Below, one piece after another: positions 24,798-32,703 of a stretch of 45,261 bases of DNA. Source of the stretch: Dyella japonica DSM 16301 (GTDB lineage: Bacteria; Pseudomonadota; Gammaproteobacteria; Xanthomonadales; Rhodanobacteraceae); the NCBI RefSeq assembly GCF_001010355.1, contig NZ_JPLA01000020.1, positions 1 to 45,261 on the forward strand, read 5' to 3'. How positions within the stretch are numbered: position 1 is the first letter of the stretch; every line of letters starts with the position of its first letter. Made by a program: the position numbers and the translations under genes. Below the pieces are notes generated by a model. The model did not search any database. It saw nothing but the letters and a program-made list of their open reading frames with translations, and was not told the DNA's origin.

Positions 24798-25223
24798 TCA
24801 GCGCTTGGCCAGCGAGAGCGACGAACCCCACTTGTTCACTTCGACCAGGGCGGTTTCGCCGGCGGCCAGGTTGGTGTCGACATGGGCATTGTCGCCCGCC
24901 CTGTGACACGCGCCGGAGTTGCGCAGCGATACGGTGTGCGCGCCGCTGGGCAGGTAGAACGTGGCCTGCTCGCCGGTTTCCAGCTGGGCGGCAAACTTGT
25001 CGTCGACCAGCACCTGGCTGGAACAGCCGCCGCCGAAGTAACCGTTGCTGCGCACGATCTGCAGCGTGGCATTGCCGTCGCCCGGGGTCTGGTAGAGGAA
25101 CTGGCGGTTGGACACCACGTCCTTGATGACCTTGTCATGGTCGTTGGTCACCCCGCAGCCGGTCAGGGCCACCAGGCCCAAGGCCATCCATACCGCACCT
25201 GCTGCTTTCTGCCTGATCTTCAT
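24798..25223 (-). CDS. Lipoprotein of unknown function
   Basis: A 141-residue protein with an N-terminal lipobox (LVALTGC, Cys about 23). The mature part is beta-rich with a Gly-rich turn (SNGYFGGGCSS) and contains two more cysteines. GGAG precedes ATG 25223; a GTG codon lies immediately upstream. The position of Asn/Val after Cys suggests sorting to the outer membrane, but this is weak evidence. No family recognised. Confidence 0.7.
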   Translation of the reverse strand: MKIRQKAAGAVWMALGLVALTGCGVTNDHDKVIKDVVSNRQFLYQTPGDGNATLQIVRSNGYFGGGCSSQVLVDDKFAAQLETGEQATFYLPSGAHTVSLRNSGACHRAGDNAHVDTNLAAGETALVEVNKWGSSLSLAKR

Positions 25224-25297
25224 CACCGGACTCCACCTTGGATAGTTGGCTGCTCGAGCATCGCCAATACGCGATCAATCGACTGTGAATCGTACGC

Positions 25298-25756
25298 TCA
25301 GGGCACCGGTGGTTCCCATGCCGAAGGGCACAGGATTTGAAACCAGCCCTCACGCGCAGTGCGCCGGGCCAGCTGCAGCACGGCCTTGTCCTTGCTCAGC
25401 AGCCACTGGGCGCCCGAGGCCAGCGCCAGCTCGAGGAATTTCTGATCGTCCGGATCGGCGCAGCGCGGCAGCTTGATGTCCGGGCGTGGCGTCATGGCGG
25501 CTGGCGGCAGCAGCGACACCGCCTGGTCGAACGCCGCCATGGCCTGCTGGCGTGCGGCCTCGCCGAGGCCGAACTGGGGATAGCTCAGCACCGCCTGCCA
25601 TTCCTCGCGGCAGGGCTCATCCACCACCGCGATCACCAGGGCCTGCTCCAAGGCTGCCTTGAGGCGCTCGCAGGCACGATCGCGAAACACGAACAGGTCG
25701 AGCGCGACATTGGTGTCGAGCACGATGCGGGGCACGGATTTGGACATGGCGCGCAT
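25298..25756 (-). CDS. PIN-domain protein (COG1569-like nuclease)
   Basis: A 152-residue PIN domain. VLDTNVALDLF supplies the first acidic residue (Asp14), ADPDDQKFLELALA the central acid cluster, and SKDKAVLQ the last conserved Asp. These form the metal-binding RNase site. Proteins of this group are often toxins, but no antitoxin gene stands beside it. ATG 25756 is taken as start; ATG 25747 is an equally possible alternative because a palindrome lies immediately upstream of the first. Confidence 0.75.
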   Translation of the reverse strand: MRAMSKSVPRIVLDTNVALDLFVFRDRACERLKAALEQALVIAVVDEPCREEWQAVLSYPQFGLGEAARQQAMAAFDQAVSLLPPAAMTPRPDIKLPRCADPDDQKFLELALASGAQWLLSKDKAVLQLARRTAREGWFQILCPSAWEPPVP

Positions 25757-25771
25757 GGTGGCACAGCCACC
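25757..25771. promoter_or_regulatory. 15-bp palindrome at the PIN gene start
   Basis: GGTGGC-ACA-GCCACC is perfectly symmetrical and abuts the PIN start codon. It could be an operator, or a hairpin that hides the ribosome-binding site of the PIN mRNA and limits expression of a possible toxin. On the plus strand a TAAAAT -10-like hexamer follows at 25776. Confidence 0.35.
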
Positions 25772-25808
25772 CGGTTAAAATGAGCGTCCTACCTGGTGGA
25801 ATACCGAC

Positions 25809-26081
25809 ATGTCCGAACGCCTCTTCGACCACTACGCGGTCCACACCACGGCGGTTGCCGAGGGCTCGCGCTACACCGCCTGCATCGTCGTCACGCCGCG
25901 CGAACGCGGCGGTTTTCCAGTGTATTTCGCCATCTGCGAGAACCGCAGCTTCCGCGAACAGGCGCTGGCCGAAGCCGCCGCCGACAAGGCGCTTGCCGCC
26001 ATCGAATCGCTGGAAGAGGACGGCACGCCGGTGTTCCCGGAAGGCTATACCGGCTTCGACGACGAACCACCCGCGGCATGA
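25809..26081 (+). CDS. Small conserved-looking protein of unknown function
   Basis: A 90-residue soluble protein (SERLFDHYAVHTTAVAEGSR... GTPVFPEGYTGFDD), moderately acidic, no signal peptide or membrane segment. Its stop overlaps the start of the downstream YgjP-type gene (ATGA, 26078-26081), so the two are translationally coupled. I do not recognise it. The coupling suggests it may be needed stoichiometrically with the peptidase. Confidence 0.65.
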   Translation: MSERLFDHYAVHTTAVAEGSRYTACIVVTPRERGGFPVYFAICENRSFREQALAEAAADKALAAIESLEEDGTPVFPEGYTGFDDEPPAA

Positions 26082-26587
26082 CCACGCTGAAGTACCTCGG
26101 CGGCTATCCGCCGGCGCTGCTGGACAAGGTGCGCCAGCTGATAGCCCGCGATGAGCTGGGCACCTATCTGGAACAGCGCCATCCCGGCCGCCACGAGGTG
26201 CAGAGCGACAAGGCGCTGTATGCCTATACCAATGCCCTGCGCCAGGAGCACCTGCGCAACGCGCCCGGCATCGACCGCGTGTGGTACGACAGCAAGCTGG
26301 ATGTGATCAGCAAGGCGCTGGGCATGCACACGGCGATTTCGCATGTGCACGGCGCTCGCATGAAGGCGCGCAAGGAGATCCGCATCGCCTCGCTGTTTCG
26401 CGATACGCCGCCGGAATTCCTCAAGATGATCGTGGTGCACGAACTGGCGCACCTGAAGGAAACCGAGCACAACAAGGCGTTCTACCAGCTGTGCGAATAC
26501 ATGCAGCCGGACTATCACCAGCAGGAACTGGACCTGCGCCTGCTGCTGACCTGGCGCGATGCGCTTGAGGCGCGCACGCCGCGATAG
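26078..26587 (+). CDS. YgjP-type metal-dependent hydrolase
   Basis: A 169-residue cytoplasmic protein with the zinc-metallopeptidase motif HELAHLKETEHNK (His121, Glu122, His125 and a third His near 131), typical of the YgjP/DUF45 (M48-like) family. Upstream, RIASLFRDTPPEFLKMIVV matches the family's helix before the motif. ATG 26078 overlaps the upstream small gene. Substrates of this family are unknown; some members work in nucleic-acid or stress contexts. Confidence 0.85.
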   Translation: MTTLKYLGGYPPALLDKVRQLIARDELGTYLEQRHPGRHEVQSDKALYAYTNALRQEHLRNAPGIDRVWYDSKLDVISKALGMHTAISHVHGARMKARKEIRIASLFRDTPPEFLKMIVVHELAHLKETEHNKAFYQLCEYMQPDYHQQELDLRLLLTWRDALEARTPR

Positions 26588-26622
26588 AATCGCCACGCCC
26601 CTCACCCGCCAGGTATGGCTCC

Positions 26623-27534
26623 ATGTTCGTTTGGTTTCGACAATGGCTCAATCGTCCACGCACGATCCAGATCGGCGGGCGGCCGTTCGTCAGCGAAGGC
26701 CTGACCCAGCGCATCTGGGACGATATCTACCATTTCGCGCTCAATATCCGCTGGCCCACGTTTTTCGGGCTGGCCGCGGCGGCGTTCCTGGCCCTCAACA
26801 CGGCATTCGCCGCGCTGTACCAGCTGGGCGACCACGCCATCGCCAACCAGTTTCCGCGCAACTTCGCCGGCGCGTTTTTCTTCAGCGTGGAAACGTTGGC
26901 GACGGTGGGCTATGGCGACATGCATCCGCAAACGATGTATGCCCACATCGTGGCGACGGTGGAGATCTTCGCCGGCATGTTGAGCATCGCCCTGGTCACC
27001 GGCCTGGTGTTTTCGCGCTTCTCGCGGCCGCGCGCCAAGATGCTGTTCGCCGATCATCCGGTGATCCGCCAGGTGCATGGGCAGAGCACGCTGATGATAC
27101 GCGCGGCGAACGCGCGCCAGAACGTGATTGCCGAAGCCTCCGCCAAACTGCATCTGCTGCTGCGCGAGACATCCCCCGAAGGCTTTCGCCTGCGCCGCAT
27201 CCACGACCTCAAGCTGGTACGCGACCGCCATCCGGTGTTCACGCTGAGCTGGAGCCTGATGCACGTCATCGACGAAGGCAGCCCGTTGTACGGCATGAGC
27301 CAGGAACAACTGGCGACCACCGAAGCCACCCTGATGCTGTGCATCGAAGGCATCGACGAAACCACCGCGCAATCGATGCTTGCCCGTCATCAATGGAGCC
27401 ATCGCGAGTGGCGCTGGAATCATCGCTACATCGACCTGGTGCACGACGACGACCAAGGCGTCAGCCACATCGATTACGGCGTGTTCCACCATGTGCTGCC
27501 GGTGGAAGACAACGAGAACACCGATCGCTTCTGA
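26623..27534 (+). CDS. KirBac inward-rectifier potassium channel
   Basis: A 303-residue channel. After a short slide helix (VSEGLTQRIWDDIYHFALNIRWP), the outer helix, pore helix and selectivity filter TVGYGD (about 94-99) are followed by the inner helix (VEIFAGMLSIALVTGLVFSRFSRP). The C-terminal two-thirds is the immunoglobulin-like cytoplasmic Kir domain (LMIRAANARQNVIAEASAKLHLLL). This is the prokaryotic Kir architecture, expected to assemble as a tetramer and conduct K+ across the inner membrane. Confidence 0.93.
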   Translation: MFVWFRQWLNRPRTIQIGGRPFVSEGLTQRIWDDIYHFALNIRWPTFFGLAAAAFLALNTAFAALYQLGDHAIANQFPRNFAGAFFFSVETLATVGYGDMHPQTMYAHIVATVEIFAGMLSIALVTGLVFSRFSRPRAKMLFADHPVIRQVHGQSTLMIRAANARQNVIAEASAKLHLLLRETSPEGFRLRRIHDLKLVRDRHPVFTLSWSLMHVIDEGSPLYGMSQEQLATTEATLMLCIEGIDETTAQSMLARHQWSHREWRWNHRYIDLVHDDDQGVSHIDYGVFHHVLPVEDNENTDRF

Positions 27535-27541
27535 GCGACGC

Positions 27542-28504
27542 TCAAAGCGTCAGCAGCACCTTGCCGATGGCGGCGCGGCTTTCCAGATAGGCATGCGCGC
27601 GGGCGCCATCGCGTAGCGGGATGCGCGCGGCAATCTGCGGCCGCACGCTGCCCTGTCTGATCTGTTCAAACAGCGCGGCGGCGCGCCGGCGGCGCTCGGC
27701 CGGGCCGGTCAGCACGTTCCACAGGTCGCCGCCCGTGAGGGTGAGCGACCGGTCCATCAACAGGCGCGGGTCGACCGGGTCCGGGTCGCCCGCCGCCATG
27801 CCGTAGAACACCACAGTGCCGCCGATACGGGCGACCGCCATGCTGTCCGGCAGCGTGCGGCCCACCGAGTCGTAGACCACGTTGGCGCCGTGCCCGCCGG
27901 TAAGCGAACGGGTGGCCTCCACCCAATCGTCGTAGCCCACCGCCACGTCGGCGCCTGCGCCGATCACCGCATCGCGCTTGGCCTCGCTGGAGGCGATGCC
28001 CAGCACCACCGCACCGAGCGCCTTGAGCATCTGCACCAGCAGCAGGCCGACGCCCCCGGCAGCGGCATGTACCACCGCCACGTCGCCGGGTCGTACCACA
28101 AAACTGTCGGTGACCAGGTATTGCGCGGTCAGCCCCTGCAGCAGCACCGCGGCGGCCGTATCGGCATCGATATCGTTGGGCAAAGGGATCAGGCGGTCGC
28201 GATCCACCGCCACCAGCTCGGCGTTGGCATGCGGCATATCGGCAAAGCCCACCCGCGTGCCTGCCGGGAACTGGGTATCGCCCGGCACCGGCGTTTCGAC
28301 CACGCCCGCCCCTTCGTAGCCCAGCACCCAGGGCGCCGTGCCGCTGAGATGGTAATTGCCGTTGCGGCGGTAAACGTCGGCGAAGTTGAGGCCAACGCTG
28401 TGCATGCGGACCAGTACCTGATCGGGGCCCGGCACGGGGTTCGGACGCTCGCTCCAACGCAGGACGTCGGCGGGGCCGAAGCGGTCAAAAGTCAGTGCGT
28501 ACAT
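27542..28504 (-). CDS. NADPH:quinone oxidoreductase (MDR family)
   Basis: A 320-residue medium-chain reductase. The N-terminal GroES-like domain has the family-specific GLNFADVYRRNG and LGYEGAGVVE. The nucleotide domain has VVHAAAGGVGLLLVQMLKALGA, typical of zeta-crystallin-like quinone reductases without catalytic zinc. AGGA lies eight bases before ATG 28504. Convergent with the KirBac gene, only seven bases apart. Confidence 0.9.
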   Translation of the reverse strand: MYALTFDRFGPADVLRWSERPNPVPGPDQVLVRMHSVGLNFADVYRRNGNYHLSGTAPWVLGYEGAGVVETPVPGDTQFPAGTRVGFADMPHANAELVAVDRDRLIPLPNDIDADTAAAVLLQGLTAQYLVTDSFVVRPGDVAVVHAAAGGVGLLLVQMLKALGAVVLGIASSEAKRDAVIGAGADVAVGYDDWVEATRSLTGGHGANVVYDSVGRTLPDSMAVARIGGTVVFYGMAAGDPDPVDPRLLMDRSLTLTGGDLWNVLTGPAERRRRAAALFEQIRQGSVRPQIAARIPLRDGARAHAYLESRAAIGKVLLTL

Positions 28505-28698
28505 GGACGAGGTCCTGATCCAAAGCGGCCGTGGTTGGCAAGTTTGCCCTGCAGCCGGGCTCCCTGACAGACGCGAGTGAAAAAACAGTCGCTTTTTCCT
28601 TACGGGAAGCTGTATTTTTGGTCAACGCAACGAGAAATCACGCGTTATTCACCGTCATTGGCCGGCAGGTCACGGCCATTGTTCAGGGAGACAGCGCC

Positions 28699-29619
28699 AT
28701 GCGGCGAACCTTTGTCGTGGGTTGCCCACGTTCCGGGACCACCATTGTCCAGGCTTTGCTGGCGCGCCACCCTGCGATCTATACGCTGCCGGAAACGGCG
28801 TTTTTTGAGCAGTTGCACGGTGATCTGGCCTGGCGCTGGGGTGATGCCCGCGTGCGCCAGCGCCGCCGCCGCTGGCGTCAGTCGCTGGGCCTGACCCGCC
28901 GGCATATCCGCGAGACCTTCGCTGCGCTCCATGTCCAGCTGGCCGGCGCGCGCCCACCGATGCCCTCTGCCTACCACTGGCGCACGCTTTCCAGTCAGTT
29001 TCTTGCACTGCTGGACCGCTCGGCGGTGGTGGCCGGGCGATCGATGTGGCTGGAGAAGACGCCCAACCACTTGCTCTACATCCCCGAGATCGAATTGCTG
29101 GCGCCGGACGCACGCTTTGTCCACGTGGTGCGCCGGGGCATGGACGTGCTGGCCTCGCTGGCCGACGTCTATCTGCGCTTCGAGAACGACGACGCCTTCG
29201 GCGGCGGCACCGTGCACTGGGCGCGCCGCTGGAACAGGGCGATGGAGATCCACAGCCAGCACGTGGGCCGACTCAACCATCATTTCGTGTTTCTCGAGGA
29301 TCTGGTGCGCCAGCCCGATATCGAATGGGCCCGTCTGTGCGCCTTCCTCGACCTGGCGCCGGACGCGCCGCTGGACAACGCCTGCCAGCAGTCCATCGCC
29401 AACCTCAACGACGAGCCGTGGAAGATCTCGGCCATCGAAGGCCAGTTGCGCGAAGCCGATCCCAAGGTGGACGGCCTGTTTGGCCCCCGCATGCAGCGCT
29501 GGCTGCAGGGCCGGCTGGCCTCCTACGAGGACCTGCGCGCGCAGTGCCAGGCGGTGCGTGCCCGTCCCGCCGCACGCGTGCGCAAGGCGTACGACACGCA
29601 GGTGGCGGGCGTCGGCTAA
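28699..29619 (+). CDS. Sulfotransferase family protein
   Basis: A 306-residue single-domain sulfotransferase. The PAPS 5'-phosphosulfate loop is the N-terminal CPRSGTT (residues 9-15), and the 3'-phosphate site is near RFVHVVRRGMDVLASL. The conserved EKTPNH segment follows the wider family. It lacks the TPR part found in the other sulfotransferases of this block. GGGA precedes ATG 28699. Convergent with the TPR/beta-hydroxylase gene 20 bases away; first member of the 28.7-39.2 kb block. Confidence 0.88.
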   Translation: MRRTFVVGCPRSGTTIVQALLARHPAIYTLPETAFFEQLHGDLAWRWGDARVRQRRRRWRQSLGLTRRHIRETFAALHVQLAGARPPMPSAYHWRTLSSQFLALLDRSAVVAGRSMWLEKTPNHLLYIPEIELLAPDARFVHVVRRGMDVLASLADVYLRFENDDAFGGGTVHWARRWNRAMEIHSQHVGRLNHHFVFLEDLVRQPDIEWARLCAFLDLAPDAPLDNACQQSIANLNDEPWKISAIEGQLREADPKVDGLFGPRMQRWLQGRLASYEDLRAQCQAVRARPAARVRKAYDTQVAGVG

Positions 29620-29640
29620 AGGCCGGCGCGCCGGCTTCGG

Positions 29641-30963
29641 TCACCCGCCGGGTACGGCCACTTCGCTGGCGCGGTTGAAATCGCCGATGGTCTCGACCAG
29701 CTCGGTCACCGCCATTCGCTCGACCTCGGTAAGGTCGGGATTCCAGCTGTCGAGGATCACCACCACCCGCGTGCTGTCGCTGCGATTCCACGCCTCGTGC
29801 TCGAAGGTGTCGTCGAAGGTGACGCAGCGGCCCTCCTTCCACTCGTGCAGCTCGCCGCCCACATTGATCGCGCAGTCGCGCGGCACGATCAGGGGTAGAT
29901 GGGTGACCAGCCGCGTGTTGGTCACGCCACGGTGCGGCAGGATGTGCGTGCCCGGCCGCAACACGGAGAACAGCGTCTCCGGTGCATGGTCGCGGATGCG
30001 TACCAGCGGAACGCCTTCCAGCACCGCCGAGGTGCGCGGGCAGCGCAGGTGATGCTCATCGAAACGGTCGCCATGGCGATAGAAGAAGAAGGCGTCCCAC
30101 GCGGCGGGTTGCTCGCCGGATGAGCGCAGATGCCCCTTGAGCCCTTCTTCGGTCTGTTCGCCGAGGAAAGGCTCGAATGGCCGGTTTTCCGCCAGCACCA
30201 ACTGCAGTTCTTCGCGGATCATCGCGGTGGCGTCCTGCAGATCGGCCTGCCACGGGAAGCGCTCCGCGCCGTAATAGGCCTGGCTGGGAACGCCCGGGAA
30301 ATAAAGGAATTTCGGCTTTTGCCGGGGATCGGGCAGCTCGGCCCGACGCTCGCCCAGATAGATCGCCAGGCAGGCTTCCACGCGGGACAGCGCATCGCGG
30401 CCGTAATGCGCGCGCATCGGCTCCAGTACCGCATCAAACGTGCGGTGGCGACCTGCGTCAATGAAGCGCATGGCATGCTGCACCGCCTGGCGCAGTCCGG
30501 GCGCGGTGGTGTCGTCGCTCATCCAGCGCCCCTGTGCCTGGGCGGCGTTGACCGCGCCGAAATAGGCCAGCAGCGCTCGATGCATCTCGCCCAGTTGCTC
30601 CAGCGCGATGCCCAGGCGCAGGCGCGCCACGAACATGTTGGGCGCGATGTCCACGCACCGGCGCAGGCTTGCCGCGGCGCCGGCGAGGTCGCCGGCGACG
30701 GTCTGCGCCACGCCCAGCTGGTGCAGAAGATCCGGATGTTCCGGGTGCGCCTTCACCGCGGCCGTCAGCATGGCCAGCGCGCGACTGATGTCTCCCCGCG
30801 CCAGATGGCGGCTGGCCACGAATTGCAGGGCCTCGGCATCGTCGGGCACCTGCTCCAGCAGGCGCGCGAAATACTGCTCGGCCAGTGCCGCATCGCCCTG
30901 CCGCAATCCGTTGAGCGCCATCTCACGCAGCGCCGGCACTGCCACTCCCACTCCGCTATTCAT
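29641..30963 (-). CDS. TPR-fused aspartyl/asparaginyl beta-hydroxylase
   Basis: A 440-residue protein. The first half (about 10-140) has three to four TPR-like helical repeats (for example AEQYFARLLEQVPDDAEALQF; SLRRCVDIAPNMFVARLRLG). The C-terminal part (about 290-420) is an Asp/Asn beta-hydroxylase-type 2-oxoglutarate/Fe(II) domain with His344 (ILPHRGVTN), His389 (FEHEAWN) and Arg399 as cofactor-binding residues. Such enzymes hydroxylate Asp/Asn side chains of proteins or peptides. The start is at ATG 30963, where GGGAG lies five bases upstream; ATG 30987 and 31035 are alternatives. It is divergent from two TPR-sulfotransferase genes. Confidence 0.85.
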   Translation of the reverse strand: MNSGVGVAVPALREMALNGLRQGDAALAEQYFARLLEQVPDDAEALQFVASRHLARGDISRALAMLTAAVKAHPEHPDLLHQLGVAQTVAGDLAGAAASLRRCVDIAPNMFVARLRLGIALEQLGEMHRALLAYFGAVNAAQAQGRWMSDDTTAPGLRQAVQHAMRFIDAGRHRTFDAVLEPMRAHYGRDALSRVEACLAIYLGERRAELPDPRQKPKFLYFPGVPSQAYYGAERFPWQADLQDATAMIREELQLVLAENRPFEPFLGEQTEEGLKGHLRSSGEQPAAWDAFFFYRHGDRFDEHHLRCPRTSAVLEGVPLVRIRDHAPETLFSVLRPGTHILPHRGVTNTRLVTHLPLIVPRDCAINVGGELHEWKEGRCVTFDDTFEHEAWNRSDSTRVVVILDSWNPDLTEVERMAVTELVETIGDFNRASEVAVPGG

Positions 30964-31122
30964 CGTTGCTCCCGCCGCTTGCGACATCACTGATGCATTG
31001 CGCACCGCGGTCCCCACCCCGGTGCATATGGGCATAATAGACGCGTTTCGACGGGCCGCACGCGCTTTTTTCGTGAGCAGGAAGCTGTGTCGCGGTAGTC
31101 CTACCCTTCGATCGGGCCACTG

Positions 31123-32703
31123 ATGAATTCGCGACTGCAAGGGCTGGGACCATCAGCCACCCAACAAGTGATGATCGCCGCCCAGGCGCTGGACGCCGGG
31201 CGCGCCGACGAGGCCGACCGCCAGCTCGAGCGCGTGCTCGCCGCCTATCCCGACCATCCGGAAGTGCTGCGCATGAAAGCCGGCATCCTGAGCTTGCGCG
31301 GCCAGCACAACGACGCCGTCCGCCTGATGCAGCGCGCGCTGGCGCAGCGTCCGCAGGACGCGCTCTACCACAACACGCTCGGTTCGCTGCTGGGCACGGC
31401 GGGCGATTACGAAGGCGCCATCGGCGCCCTGCGCCGCACCTGCGAGCTCGAGCCGAAACTGGCGATGGCCTGGTACAACCTCGGCATCATGCTGACCAAG
31501 TCGGTACGCAACGAAGAAGCCGCGCAAGCGCTGCAGCGTGCCGTGACCCTCGCCCCCGATCACGTCGCCGCCCGTGCACTGCTGGCGGACCTGCTGCGCA
31601 CGCGCGGCGACGTCGAGGCGGCGGCAGCGGAATATCGGCGCGTGCTGTCGGTGCGTCCCACCTTCGGACTGGCCTGGTGGGGCCTGGCTGATCTGCGCAC
31701 GCAGCGCTTCGATGCCAAGGACGTCGCGCAGATGCAGGCGGCGCTGCAGCGTTCCGATGCGACGGAAAACGAGCGCATCGCCATCGGTTTCGCCCTGGCC
31801 AAGGCCTTCGATGACGACGGGCAATATGCCCAGTCGCTGGAGGCGCTGGCGCGTGCCAATGCCACCGCGCGTCGCTACCAGGCCTGGAATGCACCGCATT
31901 TTTCCAACGCGATCGGCACGATCTCGGATGCGTTCGAGCCCGCACCCGCCGGCAGCAAGGAGCCGTTGGGCCGCAACGTGATCTTCATCGTCAGCCTGCC
32001 CCGTTCGGGTTCCACCCTGGTCGAGCAGATTCTCGCTTCGCATTCCCTGGTCGAAGGCGCCGGCGAATTGCCGGATCTTCCGCAGGTGCTGGCCGAGGAA
32101 ACCAAACGCCTGGGCGGCAAGCCCATTCCGCAATGGGCACGCGAGGCGACACCAGCGGACTGGCAACGCCTGGGCCAGCGCTACCTCGATCGCACGGCGC
32201 GCTGGCGCAGCGAACGCCCGGTCTTCACCGACAAGCTGCCCAACAACTGGATCTACATCGGCGCCATCCGCGCCATGCTGCCGGGCGCGCACATCGTGGT
32301 GGTCCGTCGCGATCCGCTGGAGACCTGCTTCTCCTGCTATCGCCAGCCGCTGGACGGCAGCAACGGCTATAGCCGCAGCTTCGATGATCTGGCCGCCTTC
32401 TGGCACGACTTCGACCGCAGCGTGTCGCGTAGCGCCGCGCTGCATCCCGCGCACGTTCGCCAGCACAGTTACGAGGCGATGGTCGCTGAGCCGGAAACGC
32501 AGATCCGCGAGCTGCTCGCGTTCTGCGGGTTGCCGTTCGAAGACGCCTGTGTGAACTTCCACCAGAACCAGCGCGTGGTGCGTTCGCCCAGTGCGACCCA
32601 GGTGCGCCAGCCGATGCGCACGGACACCGCGCGCTCACAACGCTACGGCGCACTGCTCAATCCCTTGCGAGCCGCGCTGAAGTTGCCGGCCCTCGACGCA
32701 TGA
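31123..32703 (+). CDS. TPR-fused sulfotransferase
   Basis: A 526-residue protein. About 1-230 is a TPR solenoid (Gly-x8-Ala-pattern helices such as ADEADRQLERVLAAYPDHPEV and AAQALQRAVTLAPDHVAARAL). The C-terminal sulfotransferase domain starts with the PAPS loop FIVSLPRSGST at about 290. The 3'-phosphate site is VVVRRDPLETCFSCY at about 395, and the family's NNWIYIG segment lies between. The architecture recalls tyrosylprotein-sulfotransferase-like enzymes that act on proteins or peptides. It overlaps the next gene by four bases (ATGA at 32700-32703), so the two are translationally coupled. Confidence 0.88.
   Translation: MNSRLQGLGPSATQQVMIAAQALDAGRADEADRQLERVLAAYPDHPEVLRMKAGILSLRGQHNDAVRLMQRALAQRPQDALYHNTLGSLLGTAGDYEGAIGALRRTCELEPKLAMAWYNLGIMLTKSVRNEEAAQALQRAVTLAPDHVAARALLADLLRTRGDVEAAAAEYRRVLSVRPTFGLAWWGLADLRTQRFDAKDVAQMQAALQRSDATENERIAIGFALAKAFDDDGQYAQSLEALARANATARRYQAWNAPHFSNAIGTISDAFEPAPAGSKEPLGRNVIFIVSLPRSGSTLVEQILASHSLVEGAGELPDLPQVLAEETKRLGGKPIPQWAREATPADWQRLGQRYLDRTARWRSERPVFTDKLPNNWIYIGAIRAMLPGAHIVVVRRDPLETCFSCYRQPLDGSNGYSRSFDDLAAFWHDFDRSVSRSAALHPAHVRQHSYEAMVAEPETQIRELLAFCGLPFEDACVNFHQNQRVVRSPSATQVRQPMRTDTARSQRYGALLNPLRAALKLPALDA

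Noticed and set aside
25298..26081. PIN gene and the divergent 90-residue gene as a toxin-antitoxin pair
   Set aside because: They are divergent rather than in an operon, and the small gene is coupled instead to the YgjP-type hydrolase; it has no DNA-binding antitoxin features.
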